Source: Protula sp. h YS-2021
Taxonomy: Eukaryota; Annelida; Polychaeta; Sabellida; Serpulidae
Reading direction: 5' to 3'
Length of the DNA: 64,000 nt
NCBI GenBank assembly: GCA_949752745.1
Contig: OX457031.1
Span: forward strand, 47,139,257-47,203,256
The notes under the pieces were generated by a model. The model did no database searches and was not told where the DNA came from. It saw only the letters and a list, made by a program, of their open reading frames with translations. A program made the translations under genes and the position numbers. Each line of letters begins with the position of its first letter. The first letter of the stretch is position 1. Positions 11,715 through 48,360 of this stretch are shown piece after piece.

Positions 11715-14700
11715 CTAACAAAAAGCAAACATTAACGTTGCATTTTGGGAGAAATAGCGTTCTCTCCAACGATGCCACGACACTGCAAATACCGTAGGAC
11801 TAGAGCGAGATCCAACGTAGCTGCATTGGACCGTTTGAGGGAGTTTACGTTGAAGTGCCTGACCAGCTGAGAAAGGGCAGAATACTTTCTCTGGAGTGTA
11901 ACCCGTCGAAGCTTTGAGCCTAGAACCATATGCAGTCCTATATCCTTCTATCAAACCTACCTTGAAATTTCTACCATAAAAAGGTACTCTAAGAAGTCCG
12001 CTACTACTGTCGGCGACGTAAAAAAGGATCCAGCTTAGATATGGCGAGCCAAGACGCAAAGTTTTTCCACTGCGAGCCGTAAACCTTTGCGGTAGACTGA
12101 TTATAATAACTTATTATGTTTTCCACAATGCTCCAGGAAAGGCTCCTCTTGTCTAACCAAAAAAGCGAGGTTAAATATTACAGGTGTAGGCCCAAGAGGG
12201 GTGAAGCGGGATGGAAGTGTTGCCTATGCGGCTGGGGTAGAATCTTCTCGTGGCACGAGATTCGTACAGCATTCACCATGCTAACATGGGGAACTAGGGG
12301 CTTCGCCTAACCGTGGTGCGACTAGTAGGAGTCGGGGAGGATGTCTAATGTTCTCCACAAGATCTGGGGCAGAATCGCTTGGGAGGGGTAGAGGACGTCC
12401 TCGTTCAGCCAAGACAGAGCGTCAACATCCTATGACGCCTTGTCTGGACATTGAAAGATGAATCTGGTAGTTGGGTCGTGACCGAGTTTGCGAACAAATA
12501 GATGGTGAGACAACTCGCGGTGACTGGTGAGCTAGACATTGAAAGGATTTCTGGACTATGCGCACACCATGTGAATAACTTGGTCTGCACGGGACGCTTT
12601 GTCGTTAGGAATTGAGTTTGCCTGATGAATGACGGACTCTTACCTCGATTTGATTCTCAACGGCAAACAAGAGGATCTGACGTGTGAGTGCCGTCTGCTG
12701 GACCGACTAGGTGCCTCTCTGTTTGTTGAGGTAGGCAACCGCTGTCGAGCTGTCCAGGGAAATTAGTATTCTGTTGCCCTGAAGCAGATTGAATAGTCTG
12801 TTCAAAGCTATCCGAACTACTTTGAGCTCTAGTCAGTTTATGTAGTGACGTCGTAACTCTGAGGGCCATACGTTCTGCCACATCTTCACTTAAAAATGGA
12901 TCCCCGACCGGGTCATAGAGGTATCGGTTTGAAACTATACCTATGAGGGGAGAGGCCCAGAGGGGAGTATCCTTGTTCATACCCTTCTGGTCTTCTGGTC
13001 TTCTCTGTAGCAACTAACAGACGCAACAGTGATTTCATCGCTTGGAGACGTACCGTACTCTCGAGGTGGATGGCCTGGACTGCTTGAGAAATCGATGCTG
13101 GCGTTTGGGTTTTAAAATCCCATTTCTCTCCCATGAAGGTTTCTTCTTGGCTCGGCGCTGACTCTGACTTTGCCAAATTGACGATGAGACCTACTTGTGT
13201 GGCATTCTCGACCAGTCGAACCGTGTGTGTGACGACTGGCTCTTTTTCTGCATAGATGTGCTAGAAACCGATCGATTTGGAATACTAACAAGCCCTGCAC
13301 TCGAGTCAATGTCTTTAGCACCTTCATTAACACCATGCCTTAAACACCTTTTACACCTACGGAAACATAGAAAGGCCGAACAGAAAAAGATATCTTTTTT
13401 GCCCTATTTGAAAACAAAGGTATTTTCTGGCGGTCAAATGAAGAGGGTTGTGTAGGAAGACGTCGGAGAGGCCTATCGAAATACCCCATAACCCTTCCTG
13501 TTTCTATGATCACCTGTGCCGTGCATATCCATCTGGAACGACGTGAGGTGAAGAAATTCGTTTGAGGATGACAGATCGATGACCAGTCTCCATACCCCAC
13601 GCCATTTCTTTGGCACTAGAAAAAACATGTTGAAAAAGCCCTCTTGGTTTCCTGGGCTCTCATCTATAGCCCCTTTTTCCCGCCAATCCATTACCACGGA
13701 TTGCAAGGAAGTCTCCTTTTCTGATCCCGAAAGGTAGGATGTGACCAGAATGCCCGGTGCTCGGGGTGTAGATGGATCGATGGCTTTTGAATTTGTGCTG
13801 CTTGAGGTAAGGGTTAAGGATTGCCATATTTTAATCAGCGGACCACATCCCGCGAAGCTCCCTTCCCTTTCTAAGAAAGCCTGAACTTGCCTAGCCTTAG
13901 CCCTACAGGTAATGACGTGTTGCAAGAGACCAACTTTACGGAGGTTTGAAAAGTATCGCCTACAGTCGAGCTCCTTGTCTTTCGGCTATACTCGTCTTGG
14001 TTGGGGGAACGCTCTGCGACCTCATACGGATTAGTGGATCGTCTCTATCCCGAAGGGGCACTACACGTGGCATGTGTCAGGTGGTCAGTCTCTTAATTTA
14101 CGTCTCAAAATATCTTCTGATGCAATACATGTAGACTCAAGTGAGACTCTTTCGGCCAAGTGACGAGGTCTAGAGGGGCGGAGTATGCACAGGCCGTCTC
14201 CCCGCGCCGCTCTCCCTGGAGAGCGTAAGACGTCCACTTTCTGCAATGGAAATTACGGTTGGGAGGAGTTCCTCCGTGTCCGACAACGCTGCCTTTTTCA
14301 TCCTCAGAACTTGCCTCGTCGACTAATTGACAGGAATACATGGCTTTCTGGGAGATGTACGTACTGAGTCAAATTCCTTTGCCCCTCAGCTTCATCCATC
14401 GTGGAGGCCTGGCCGAATGAAGGGGGTGCCTGAAGACTCTTCGTCACTTACCTCCACTGTCTGTGTGTCATGGACGTGTCACGGGGAGGGGCGCTAGGTG
14501 TCGATGCAAAGAGTGGCAGTGACACCCCGTACTGATGCCTCCAGTAAAGGTGGGAGACTTGTGCTTCCGCTGGCACTCGAGTCTCTGGATTGTAATGCAT
14601 CCTGTAAGTGCCTTAATTGCCGTTGGTTCTGTGACTACAGTCAGAAACAATGTCAGGTTTGCCGCCTTGTCGGAGAGCACAGGCATTTGAGGCTTATCCA

Positions 14701-15250
14701 GATGGAGCAACAGATCCAATTGCAGCAGTATTTCCAGCTGGTCAGCTAGTGCCGAAAAGGACTGACCTATCTCATTGTCTGTGGTCAACACATGCTCCGA
14801 AGTCGTTTCCTCGGTTTATTTGGCCTTTTGTAATGCAGTTCTGCCCTTGCCATGTTCATGGGAGATCGGTTGCCGTGGTCTTTGTGTGGGTATTTTTTCT
14901 GAACGCCCCAGCGTCCGATACCAGAGTCAGTATCACGGAATTTGCCTTTCGCATGGTATCCTATATAAAGGCTTTGTCAAAGAAGGCGGCGTAGGCTTGG
15001 GTTTTCTTTTATTCCGACGTCTATCGTTATTGGCTCTGTTTTGATGCAAAGCCTTCTATTCCTTGTCAAATGAGCGCACTCGTCACATATGTTTGCTTCG
15101 TTGCACAATGGGGTGCCACAGTCTCGCCTACACCTGTCGCAGACCGAGTGAGAACTGACGGCAGTAGATGGGTGACTGCACTGTGGAGGCTTTACCGCAG
15201 AGAGTGTTGACTCGCTTCTGGCATCTCTGAAAGGTAAACAAACGAAAAAC
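11715..15250 (-). pseudogene. Degenerate DIRS-like (tyrosine-recombinase) retrotransposon
   Basis: Read on the minus strand, fragments appear in DIRS order. A possible gag-like part lies at about 14.8-14.1 kb. Reverse transcriptase at 13925-13473 contains QEGFFNMFFLVPKKWRGVWR followed by LVIDLSSSNEFL, the typical start of a DIRS RT. Further RT pieces lie in shifted frames to about 13.1 kb (LIVNLAKSE, then TFMGEKWDFKTQT). An RNase H piece at about 12.85-12.69 kb reads NRILISLDSSTAVAYLNKQ. A piece near 12.45-12.35 kb reads DALSWLNEDVLYPSQAILPQ, and a tyrosine-recombinase N-terminal piece at 12059-11730 reads GLIEGYRTAYGSRLKASTG. Stops and frameshifts separate every block, so it cannot be active. 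Exact ends were not resolved. The right end lies just before MITE A copy 2. Confidence 0.75.
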
Positions 15251-15870
15251 GGAGATTAAACATACAGCTGAAGTGTTTAAATGTTCCCAGCAAACATTAA
15301 GACGTCAGAATGACGTCGGGTCGACGTCGTGACCCGACGTTTCCGACGGACTGACGTGCCGGTTTTGGTTGTATATGAAATGGAACCGACATCGGGTTTT
15401 CAACGTCAGAATGACGTCGGGTGCCGACCTAAATCCCACGTCGGAATTAAGTCGGTTTTAGGTTGTATATGAAATTGGAACCGACGTCGAATTGCGACCT
15501 GAAACTGACTAGAGTTATATAATTAATAGATAATTAATTATTCAACCGCTGTTGTGAAATACATACGAAAGCATTTTCCATGTAAATTTTTACAATCTAG
15601 GAAGAAAAATACCGACGCGCCATCAAAAATCTAAAATTTTCATGTAAAAATTACGTTTTTTCTTCCTCTTTCTCAAAATGACTTCCATTTCCGGTGAGCG
15701 ATAATAATGTTCATCGCTTTTTGGTCGTTTTTGCAAAGTCGGAATGATGTCAGAAAACCGACGTCGCCTCGACGTCGGAATAAAGTCGGGTTTTGGGGTA
15801 ATAGGTCAGAATATGGTTGTGAAGTCGTCGCGACCAAAATACAACCTTTTTTCAACCAAAAAAGACGTCG

Positions 15871-16842
15871 CCCAGCAAACATTTATTTCTATATCTCGTC
15901 TAATACTAGTCTAATACTCGTCATTACAAGTTTTAGATGAGTTTCAAGATGTAAAACTGGTCGGAATCTCGTATTTATTTTCTCGCCCAGTTTCAGACGA
16001 GATATCAAATGTTTTGTACTGGAGCATTATGAAAAATCAGTATTGTTGGGTGTCGTGTATTGGAGCGTCATGGGAAACCATATGTTCTGAATACCATTTT
16101 CAAATAAATTGGCAAATTTTAGATGCTAATAAAGATTTAAATATATAATTTTAAAATCTAATATTGACTTTTATGTATCATTCATTTGATTTAAGTTTTA
16201 GTTTCAGGGGTGGGGGCGGGGGTCAACTTACGCTCTTTCTGTAGTTCTAGCTAAGAATATTATTTGCCTCGATCAACTAATCCCAACCAAATAACCACTA
16301 TGAAAGCAAAATGCACGTTTTTTATAAACTAAAATAATTTTAAAAGCATCACTAAACAAAAACAGGAAAATGTGAAAATTAAACTGTTCGGGATCACGTA
16401 GAAACAACATATTGGTAGCCGAATAGCCCGTAGTTAATCGGATGCGTGGTGGCGTAGAGGTAAGGTCGACGCGTAGGATGCCAGAGGTCCCGAGTTCAAT
16501 CCCAGGTAGGTACAAATGTAAGTTGAGTGTTGTCGGAAGGATTTCGTACATGCAGTTTCATATATAACGAAAATAAAACTTTTTTTGAGTGTTTTTAAGG
16601 TTTCGAAAATAAATAAAGGTAACTAATCCGATCTTTTACATTAAAAATACTCGTCTGGAACTAATCTATATCCCGTTTCCACGTCTGAAAAGTAATCTGA
16701 AACTCGTCTAAAACACATGACCAGAAATAGACGTGTTTCAGACATTTCAAAATAGACTAGATGTAGACGAGAATAACACGTCTATAACTCGTGAGCAAAC
16801 ACTTTTGAATCTCGTCTAAAACTCGTAAATATGTTTGCTGGG
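15871..16842. mobile_element. MITE B, nested inside MITE A, same 10-bp termini, different interior
   Basis: Begins CCCAGCAAACATTTA and ends GTTTGCTGGG, so it shares the first 10 bp of the terminal inverted repeat with its host element. The interior differs: subterminal blocks repeat CTCGTCTAA/CTCGTCTGAAAC motifs instead of GACGTC. It is flanked by CG on both sides (15869-15870 and 16843-16844), a 2-bp target duplication checked against the empty site in MITE A copy 1. It carries a tRNA-like segment at about 16441-16512. There is no transposase frame. Confidence 0.85.
16441..16512 (+). repeat. tRNA-derived (SINE-like) segment
   Basis: TGGCGTAGAGG resembles a pol III A box and GAGTTCAATCC resembles a B box, about 40 bp apart. 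The order GGTGGCGTAGAGGTAAGG, then GAGGTCCCGAGTTCAATCCC is tRNA-like. The T-arm stem has mismatches and no convincing acceptor or anticodon stem closes, so this is a degraded tRNA or a SINE head rather than a working tRNA. Confidence 0.5.
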
Positions 16843-16869
16843 CGGTTGTTTGCTGGGTTATTTATTTAT

Positions 16870-18000
16870 TGAACTGACTTCAGTTTTTTTCAAGCAATAA
16901 TGTGTGCAGAGGTACAAACCTTTAGTTTCGGCACTCTAGAGCGAAGAGAGAGCGTTTGAAACGTCACATCCCATCACTTCGAATTGCCGGAGTCTAATTA
17001 TGGGAAGACAACATTGAGTCATGGGCCATAGCAACTACGTGTCATCGGACCATCGGTCATAGCAGTCAAGGTCTGGAGCACGGGTTTTAACATATGGTCC
17101 GATTAACGGTGCAACAGCGTAGCCAAAATCGGACTACACGCTTCAGAAACGCTCTATGGCATCTCTCTTGGCCCAGACTAGAACACATGGCCCTGGTACT
17201 GTGAAGTCGTTACGAGTGCACAAGCTAAGCCAAACTCTCCAACCACACACAGACCATGAGAGCTGAAGTCTAGAAGTCTAGACAGACAGACACCAGCAAA
17301 CTGAAATGACCAAAAAAATGCCTCTTAGGCTTAAAATATGTGTGTCGAAATGAAGAATTGCTGCTGCAGACCAGTGGTGATACAGAGACAGATACATGAA
17401 GAGACTCTTTATCCGGCAGCGAGAAAAATTGATATATTTTCTACTTTGAGAGATTAATAATTATGTAGAGGGAAAACCCATCTAAAAGAGGAGATAAGCG
17501 GATTCAGAGCTTTTGCAAGTAAAATGGAATTCTCTGAACCAGGTTGTGATTTAGAGCTGATGTTAGCTCGATTTCGTTGTGTTCTTTGGGAAGTTTTCTC
17601 ATGCAGAGTTCCTTAAAGAGCTATTTTTGTTCTTCTGTATTCACTTTCTTTTGTATTACGTTTTGTATGATTTATATTACTTTATATGATGTAATACCAT
17701 TTTTTTGCAAATCAATATTTATTTTCAGACAGTATGAAAGTTGCAGTAAGTAATAATAATAATAATTCTGCTCAACCCTGTTTACAAGGTGCACATATGT
17801 TTTTTTCATATTTAACAAAATTTTGCAGTATTTTGTTATAATATAATTTAGCTTACTAACACTGACCACGTTTTGCCAAATAAAGCTCGACTGTTGCATT
17901 TTTGCGTCACATTGATATGAATTTCATGACCTCAAAAGGCACTGAAACGTTATGTTGCATGACCTTACAAGGGACGTGTAATCAAAACATTAATGTCCAC
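16870..18000. other. No gene recognised
   Basis: Apart from a weak copy of the AAAAGTGGAGAA dispersed repeat near 17470 and a short TAA run near 17752, I see nothing that can be named. Open frames are under 80 codons and AT-driven. Confidence 0.5.
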
Positions 18001-18042
18001 TTCTTTTTTTTCTCCGATGACTTATTTTGAAGAGCGATTCAA

Positions 18043-18141
18043 ACAAAGTCGCACCTCTTTTGTGAGGCAGGGCATTCTCAAAAATAACGACCCGGTACAC
18101 AGGTCATTCTTTTTGAGAATGCTCTGCAAGGTGTGACTTTG
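18043..18141. repeat. Imperfect hairpin (inverted repeat)
   Basis: The arm ACAAAGTCGCACCTC, then GCAGGGCATTCTCAAAAA (18043-18084) is mirrored by TTTTTGAGAATGCTCTGC, then AGGTGTGACTTTG (18110-18141). The loop is about 25 bp. This is probably a short foldback MITE. The core GGCATTCTCA also occurs in the hairpin at 19018-19146. Confidence 0.7.
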
Positions 18142-19017
18142 TTTTCATTGTTGTTTAACTTGATTCATTGAAAAAAAGAGACATAGTCTTTGATCAAATC
18201 GAATTTTAACAGGAATCAAAGATCAAGAATCTTCGCCTTGAAAAAAAAGATTTATTTAAACTTAAAAACATATATTCCTCAACAAATATTCTAATGCCTA
18301 AATACCTGACGAATTCTTTAGTTTTTACTGGAGTGGGGGGAGGGGGGGGTGCTGATGAAAGAGATATATCGACACAGACGTTCGACAGCCGTCGTGATTT
18401 AGTCGCGACGAAAATGACAAAATGCATCTCATTTTCTACGTTAAATATTCGTTGACAGACGTCGTGACCTCAAAAAGACGCTTGATAGACGTCAGAATGA
18501 TCACTAAATCGATTTTTTCTCTCGATTTCACATCTCGAGCAAAACGCTATAATGTTACGACGAGTAAAATTAACTAAAAAAGAAGAAAGTAGAAGCTTTC
18601 AAATAAATAAATTACCTTGTAGTTAATGTCGGAATTCATTTTCAAAAACTATGTAAGGTCCATCCGGTCTTAACATGCTTGTGGTATTGATAGATCCGGC
18701 AGGCTCGTTAACATTATATACTTGAATAAATCCATCAATGTCCAATCCAATGTCAAAATTCCCAGACTCTCTCTGCAATTCATGAGTCTGGGTAAAAAAA
18801 AATCATTTTCTTAATCGTCCTCCATATTAATTTTGCCCCCCTCCCCCCAAAAAAGCTCGTGTTGACTCTTTCATTAACTGGGTTGTTATGAATGATCGTT
18901 CAGTTTTTTACCTTGTCATGATTGTTATTCTTTATTTGTCACCTTAATCGCAGAACAATGGGGGTTGACGGGCCGGGGGAGGCGGGGCCAATTCGTCTGG
19001 CACATGGACATTAAGTA

Positions 19018-19146
19018 TGAGAATGCCTTCCTTCTCGATAAACTCTATTTTCATGGCCCTGTCTATTCACACCTCGGGCTGACGCCCTCGGTATGAATAG
19101 ACAGGGCCATGAAAATAGAGAATACCTCGAAGTCAGGCATTCTCAT
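19018..19146. repeat. Near-perfect palindrome or foldback element
   Basis: Outer arms ATGAGAATGCCT/AGGCATTCTCAT (12 bp) and a perfect 27-bp inner stem (19043-19069 against 19094-19120, beginning CTCTATTTTCATGGCCCTG) enclose a GC-rich loop. The structure is symmetric and non-coding. Confidence 0.9.
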
Positions 19147-19319
19147 ATACATGATCTTGGGAACGCTTCAGCATCAAAACGCAAGACTTAGAGATGTTAA
19201 GCTACAAAACAAACGATGTTTTTCTGAATTTAGAATTGAATAATAAGTAAAAATGTTACCCAGCCTTTTCTTTACTAGAAACTTCCTCTGAAATCCTTTT
19301 TCTCCTATAAATAAATATA

Positions 19320-20186
19320 CACCAGAAACCCGGGATATGACCACCCCGTAAATACGACCACTTTTCGCCACAACCGAATTTCATCAATTCACTTCTATTA
19401 TAGGGGAACCCCGCAAATAAGATCACCCCACAAATACGACCAAAGACCACAGTCCCAAACGCACTTTTAACCACGCATATTAGACCATTGTTCACTTCCC
19501 TATTGGGGTTGACTTGTCAATGAGTTGTTTGGAAACAAGACACATGCATACCAATTAGAGAGATTAGGCAATTCTCAAAGCAAACAATCCAGCGTGATGT
19601 CAAATAGAATGAGGGTACATATTAAAATTGAACAAAAAGACGTTTGGTAGCACCTTTTGTTCCTGAATCGCCTTTTGCTTTCGGAGATCTCTTGGAAATG
19701 AGTGTAATTGATAATACTAAATTTGAACTGCGCTTGTAACTCCCGCTTTGGATCTAATCTTTGGATTTCAACTTTGGCTTTGGATCAGAATTATAATTGA
19801 AATAGGCCGATTAAAGCAATAATTGCGTCGACAGTTCTGGTTTTGGATCCTTGCAGCAATTACAATGGATCCTTTTATATATCAATTGCATCGATATAGC
19901 CTTAACATCTCGGCTTTGAGCTCAACTCCGGTTCTCAGTTGGTCCCTGATTCTGTACTGAACTGATTGAATTGTATTAGAAAAAAAGATTTTTAATTCAA
20001 ATGATCATTATGAAACGAAGATGTTGATATAAATAGAGTGTTATTATGTAAATAAATGATTGTGTAATCAATGTTTGTTGTTATTTCTTAGTCATCAACA
20101 TTCAACATTTCGCAGATAAGACCACCCTGCAAATACGAACACTTTGGCCCAGTCCCACAGGTGGTCGTTTTTCCGGGGTTCTGGTG
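19320..20186. mobile_element. MITE with TA target duplication (Tc1/mariner-type candidate)
   Basis: The left end CACCAGAAACCCGGG and right end CCGGGGTTCTGGTG form terminal inverted repeats. TA flanks both sides (19318-19319 and 20187-20188), as in Tc1/mariner-class elements. Subterminal blocks with ATACGACCACC / GGTGGTCGTTTTTCC extend the symmetry. Interior about 0.7 kb, AT-rich, with no transposase. Confidence 0.65.
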
Positions 20187-20599
20187 TATTCTGATGACAA
20201 CAGTATACAAATGGTGCTCAAATTGAGTTCGAAAGTTATTTTTATCAAATGGAAAGATCAAACGGTAAATCAGATCATGATTTATATCTGATTTTTTTCA
20301 TTTATCAAGCAGCCAGTCAGAGATATATGTTCATATTCTGAGTCAGAACCGACGGAACTTGCATCATACCACGGGTGTTTGTTTATGTTGCTCATATCAG
20401 CGACTGTGGCACCACTCTGTTTTTCATTTTGGATGAACTATAGAAATTTGAAATTATTTCTTTCTTTTTTTTCAATTCCGGTTTAATGTTAAAAATTTTC
20501 CATTTTGTATTTGAAATTAAATATTGAAAGGACGAAATGTACACGGTCCCTACCAGTGGTAGCAATTTTGTGATTTTTTTTTTCAAATCTGGGCGTTTT

Positions 20600-21025
<426 letters not shown>

Positions 21026-21648
21026 CGGATGACGGATATCCAACAAGTGATGGGAATAGCACACCAACGAAAGGCGTCTGGGTAAAAAAAAACGATGTTT
21101 ACAATGTATACAGCTAGTAATAAAACACAAACGATACTGTTTTAGAAGCGAACATTTTATTCTGCCAGCTTTGCAGTGCACATTTGTGTGCGAGGGGACT
21201 GATGGCATACGAAGAAATTCGTGCTGTCGTACAGCACAACCTACCCTCTGAGAAACTACTCCTCAACAACTCTAAATTAATACTCTTAATAGCATTGGAT
21301 TCGTAAGTTCAGCTGTATATGCACACAACCGAAAAATGAATAGTAATCCGCCCGCTTTGACTTTCTGTCAACATATATTTTGATAACAAACCTTAAGTGT
21401 ACTCACAAACATTTATTTGGTTTTTTAAAAATGGAAAAAAAAAACGGGAACTAGGGTCACCGTTCTAGCGGTCGCCTAATTACAATAATTTGATTTCTAC
21501 TCCATTTTTACATTATGTCAAAGATAGGCCAAAAACTGGCGAGAACCGTAATCATCCCCAGTCCCGGACCGCTGTATTATTGATGACGTCATATTATTTC
21601 TGTTAGTTCATTTTTTACAAGCCAACATTTCAAGCTGTTTCAAACATA

Positions 21649-22220
21649 CAGGGTGGACAAAAGTATACTTGAATTTAGAGGCTGGCGAAATATTAAACAA
21701 TTCGGGGTACACATTTAATGATGATACAAGCAGGTTTAAGAAACTAAGATATGTGACGTCCCTATTCTTTAACTACACATTTGACCTTTCTATGATTTTG
21801 ACCTTTCTATGACCTTGATAACATATTTCGAGGGCTAATTTAAGATGGATTTCGCTTTTTTCGCTCCAGAGCTGAAATAAAAAAGGGACATCTGACATGG
21901 AATGCTTACTCGGTGACTTTGATGAAAATTAGGTCTGTAAAATCGATTACGCTTCGACCAAATCAAGGTCAGCCCCGTGTAAGATGGTATGCGTCAAAAC
22001 CTGGACTCATACTCAATATCTTTGAGGCAAACAATAATATTCTCTTTTTAAATGACAGGATTACTTCTTTCATTACTTGCACAGTGAATTACACAACGGA
22101 ACACATTGCACAATACATAATTCAGTGAACTGATGCGTAATTTAATCCGACCCTGTTATCTTTCAACACGACTTCATCTACGTTATTACATCCATACTTT
22201 TGCGTACATATCTAGTTGCC
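21649..22220. mobile_element. Possible decayed mariner-like MITE
   Basis: The left end reads ACAGGGTGGACAAAAGTATA, which resembles mariner-type inverted-repeat starts. Near 22190 the sequence CCATACTTTTGCGTACAT could be a decayed right end. There is no transposase. A tandem 'GACCTTTCTATGATTTTGAC' block lies inside. The right boundary is uncertain. Confidence 0.35.
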
Positions 22221-22250
22221 CTTGTATACTGCTCTTGAATAATAAATTTG

Positions 22251-22256
22251 TTTATT
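22251..22256 (-). promoter_or_regulatory. Candidate polyadenylation signal of the SLC6 transporter gene
   Basis: AATAAA on the minus strand about 280 bases after the TAA stop at 22538-22536. It is the first clear canonical hexamer that I noticed downstream. Confidence 0.45.
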
Positions 22257-22535
22257 GTAGAAATGTTTTTATTTTATCGTTCAAAGATTTATATAGTGTT
22301 CATTGGTGATCATAAATTTAGCCCGGATATAAAATAAGAGAAAGATTGATACACAAAATTTGCATTCAAAAAGTTATTAACTTGACTGACATAGGTGTGC
22401 TATTACATATCACATGAAAACACGAACAATGTACAGTGAACAACAAAATCACGAAAACTGCAGAAATGTGCACATATCCGGTTTGACAATACATTTGCTT
22501 CACTTGACATGGATGTTTTTTTCCAGTTGCTATCA

Positions 22536-46853
<24,318 letters not shown>

Positions 46854-47069
46854 TATGTCACAAGTGTTTATTTTTATAGAATCCACAAATTACAGCGGTG
46901 AAAAGTGCGACGTATGCCTGTTGTAAACAATAAGAACGGAACATAAAGTGGTATTATCTGGGTATGCCAGGCAAAACCTTTCAGTGGTCTCAGACCGGGA
47001 CCGTACGTACTACTGGTCTAATGCCAGGTATTTACTTAGAATGCACATGTATGCGACGGTTCATCAACA

Positions 47070-47560
47070 CTGGACGGACGTCGCAACCGACGTCGGTTTT
47101 GCTTGATTTTGGAAACCGAGACAATTTATCTCCAAATGCTGGAGAGACGTCCATTATCCGGCGTCTAACCAAAGTTTGCAGAAAGGTTACAAATGGAGGT
47201 CGAAACAACGTTGTTCAGATGTCGGCAGAGCGATGTGATGTAGACGACGGAAAAGTAATCGAAATTTGCCTTCCGGACATTGACAATCATATTATGCCAT
47301 GGTCACCTCCCTCCACCTGCCTCTGTTAAAATATTTCCATGCAGTATATGTATAAAGTCATTTTGTGAATATTAGTCAAAGCTAGGACAGACAAGCTTTC
47401 ATTTCTGGTGAGCGATAACATGAGATGGTTTGGTTGTGACTCCTGTGTCTGAATAACGCCGATTTTTCGAGGTATACACGGCGTCGATTTTTGGTCATGA
47501 TCAACATAGAATGTTCAAAGTCGTGTTTTCTTTTTTGGTCACTATCATTGACAGCTAAAA
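47070..47560. mobile_element. Diverged relative of MITE A
   Basis: GACGTCGCAACCGACGTCGGTTTTG near the left and TTTCTGGTGAGCGATAACAT near the right echo MITE A (GACGTCGGGTCGACGTCGTG; TTCCGGTGAGCGATAATAAT). Exact termini could not be found. The 121-codon plus-strand frame (46964-47329) over it has no family likeness and uses the repeat. Confidence 0.4.
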
Positions 47561-47599
47561 TAACAAACAGGTCTAATGTTGCTATTTGATCGGATCAAC

Positions 47600-48360
47600 C
47601 TCCCATAGTATTGGGTATTCTGGGATATATTTTACGTTACTTTGGACAAAAAAGGGAGAAACGAACACATCTTAAATTAAATCGCATCCTCCACGTGCAG
47701 TATTACTAGTTTTTTTTATTGTTAAGTTCCGAATTTAGAAGGAGTGCCAAAGCTATTAAGAACTGCGAACGTGTAAGACCAGCATCGCATTTGAATTGTT
47801 GCAGACTATATATATATAACCTGCTCTTCTGGCGTGAAAAGAACGTACTGAAAAAAATAAACATACTGCCAAGCTTGCAAGATACTGCTGCTATTATTCA
47901 TCAAATAAATTACACAAAAATAAGATAACTAATTGAACATTTAATTTTAAATGCCTGGTGGGTGCTTTGAAAATGCCAAGCAATCTTATGGTAACAGCTG
48001 TAGTCAATTACCTATTTCAAGATATCAAAAGTAATTAAAATTTTATTTTATCTTTATTAGACTTTTATTATAATAGATCCTTTCAATATTTCCTTTTATT
48101 CGACCCACCAGGTTAGCGATTTTGTAATTACATCTCTTGTGGGTTTTTCGAAAGATTCCTGGTCTGTCTTTAGGTACAGGATATAACTTAAAATAGAGAC
48201 AGTGATATTTCTAGATTATTGTGAAAGCATGTGGGCTGCATTACATCACTTGTTATCATTTAAAATGGCTGACGATTTCAAACAATTACGCAATTACAGA
48301 GCATTAAACTGACATGAAATTCATAGATTTTGTTCATGTTCTGCAAATAACTGATCTTCT
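47600..48360. other. No gene recognised
   Basis: AT-rich sequence upstream of the transporter's first exon, with only short frames. No promoter element could be assigned with confidence. Confidence 0.5.

Larger units (their letters stand above)
15286..16857. mobile_element. MITE A copy 2, split by a nested second MITE
   Basis: Starts CCCAGCAAACATTAAGACGT at 15286 and ends GTTTGCTGGG at 16857, with TT flanks on both sides (15284-15285, 16858-16859). Sequence 15286-15870 follows copy 1 (7679-8280) almost base for base, with a few small indels. It is then interrupted at 15871 by a second element and resumes at 16843 with the last 15 bases. Removing 15871-16842 plus one CG restores the copy-1 sequence exactly at the junction. 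Confidence 0.88.

Noticed and set aside
16441..16512. Functional tRNA gene
   Set aside because: A and B boxes are recognisable, but stems do not close and it sits inside a MITE; reported only as tRNA-like.
46964..47329. 121-codon plus-strand frame upstream of the transporter
   Set aside because: Overlaps a diverged MITE with GACGTCGG motifs. No family likeness or splice partners.
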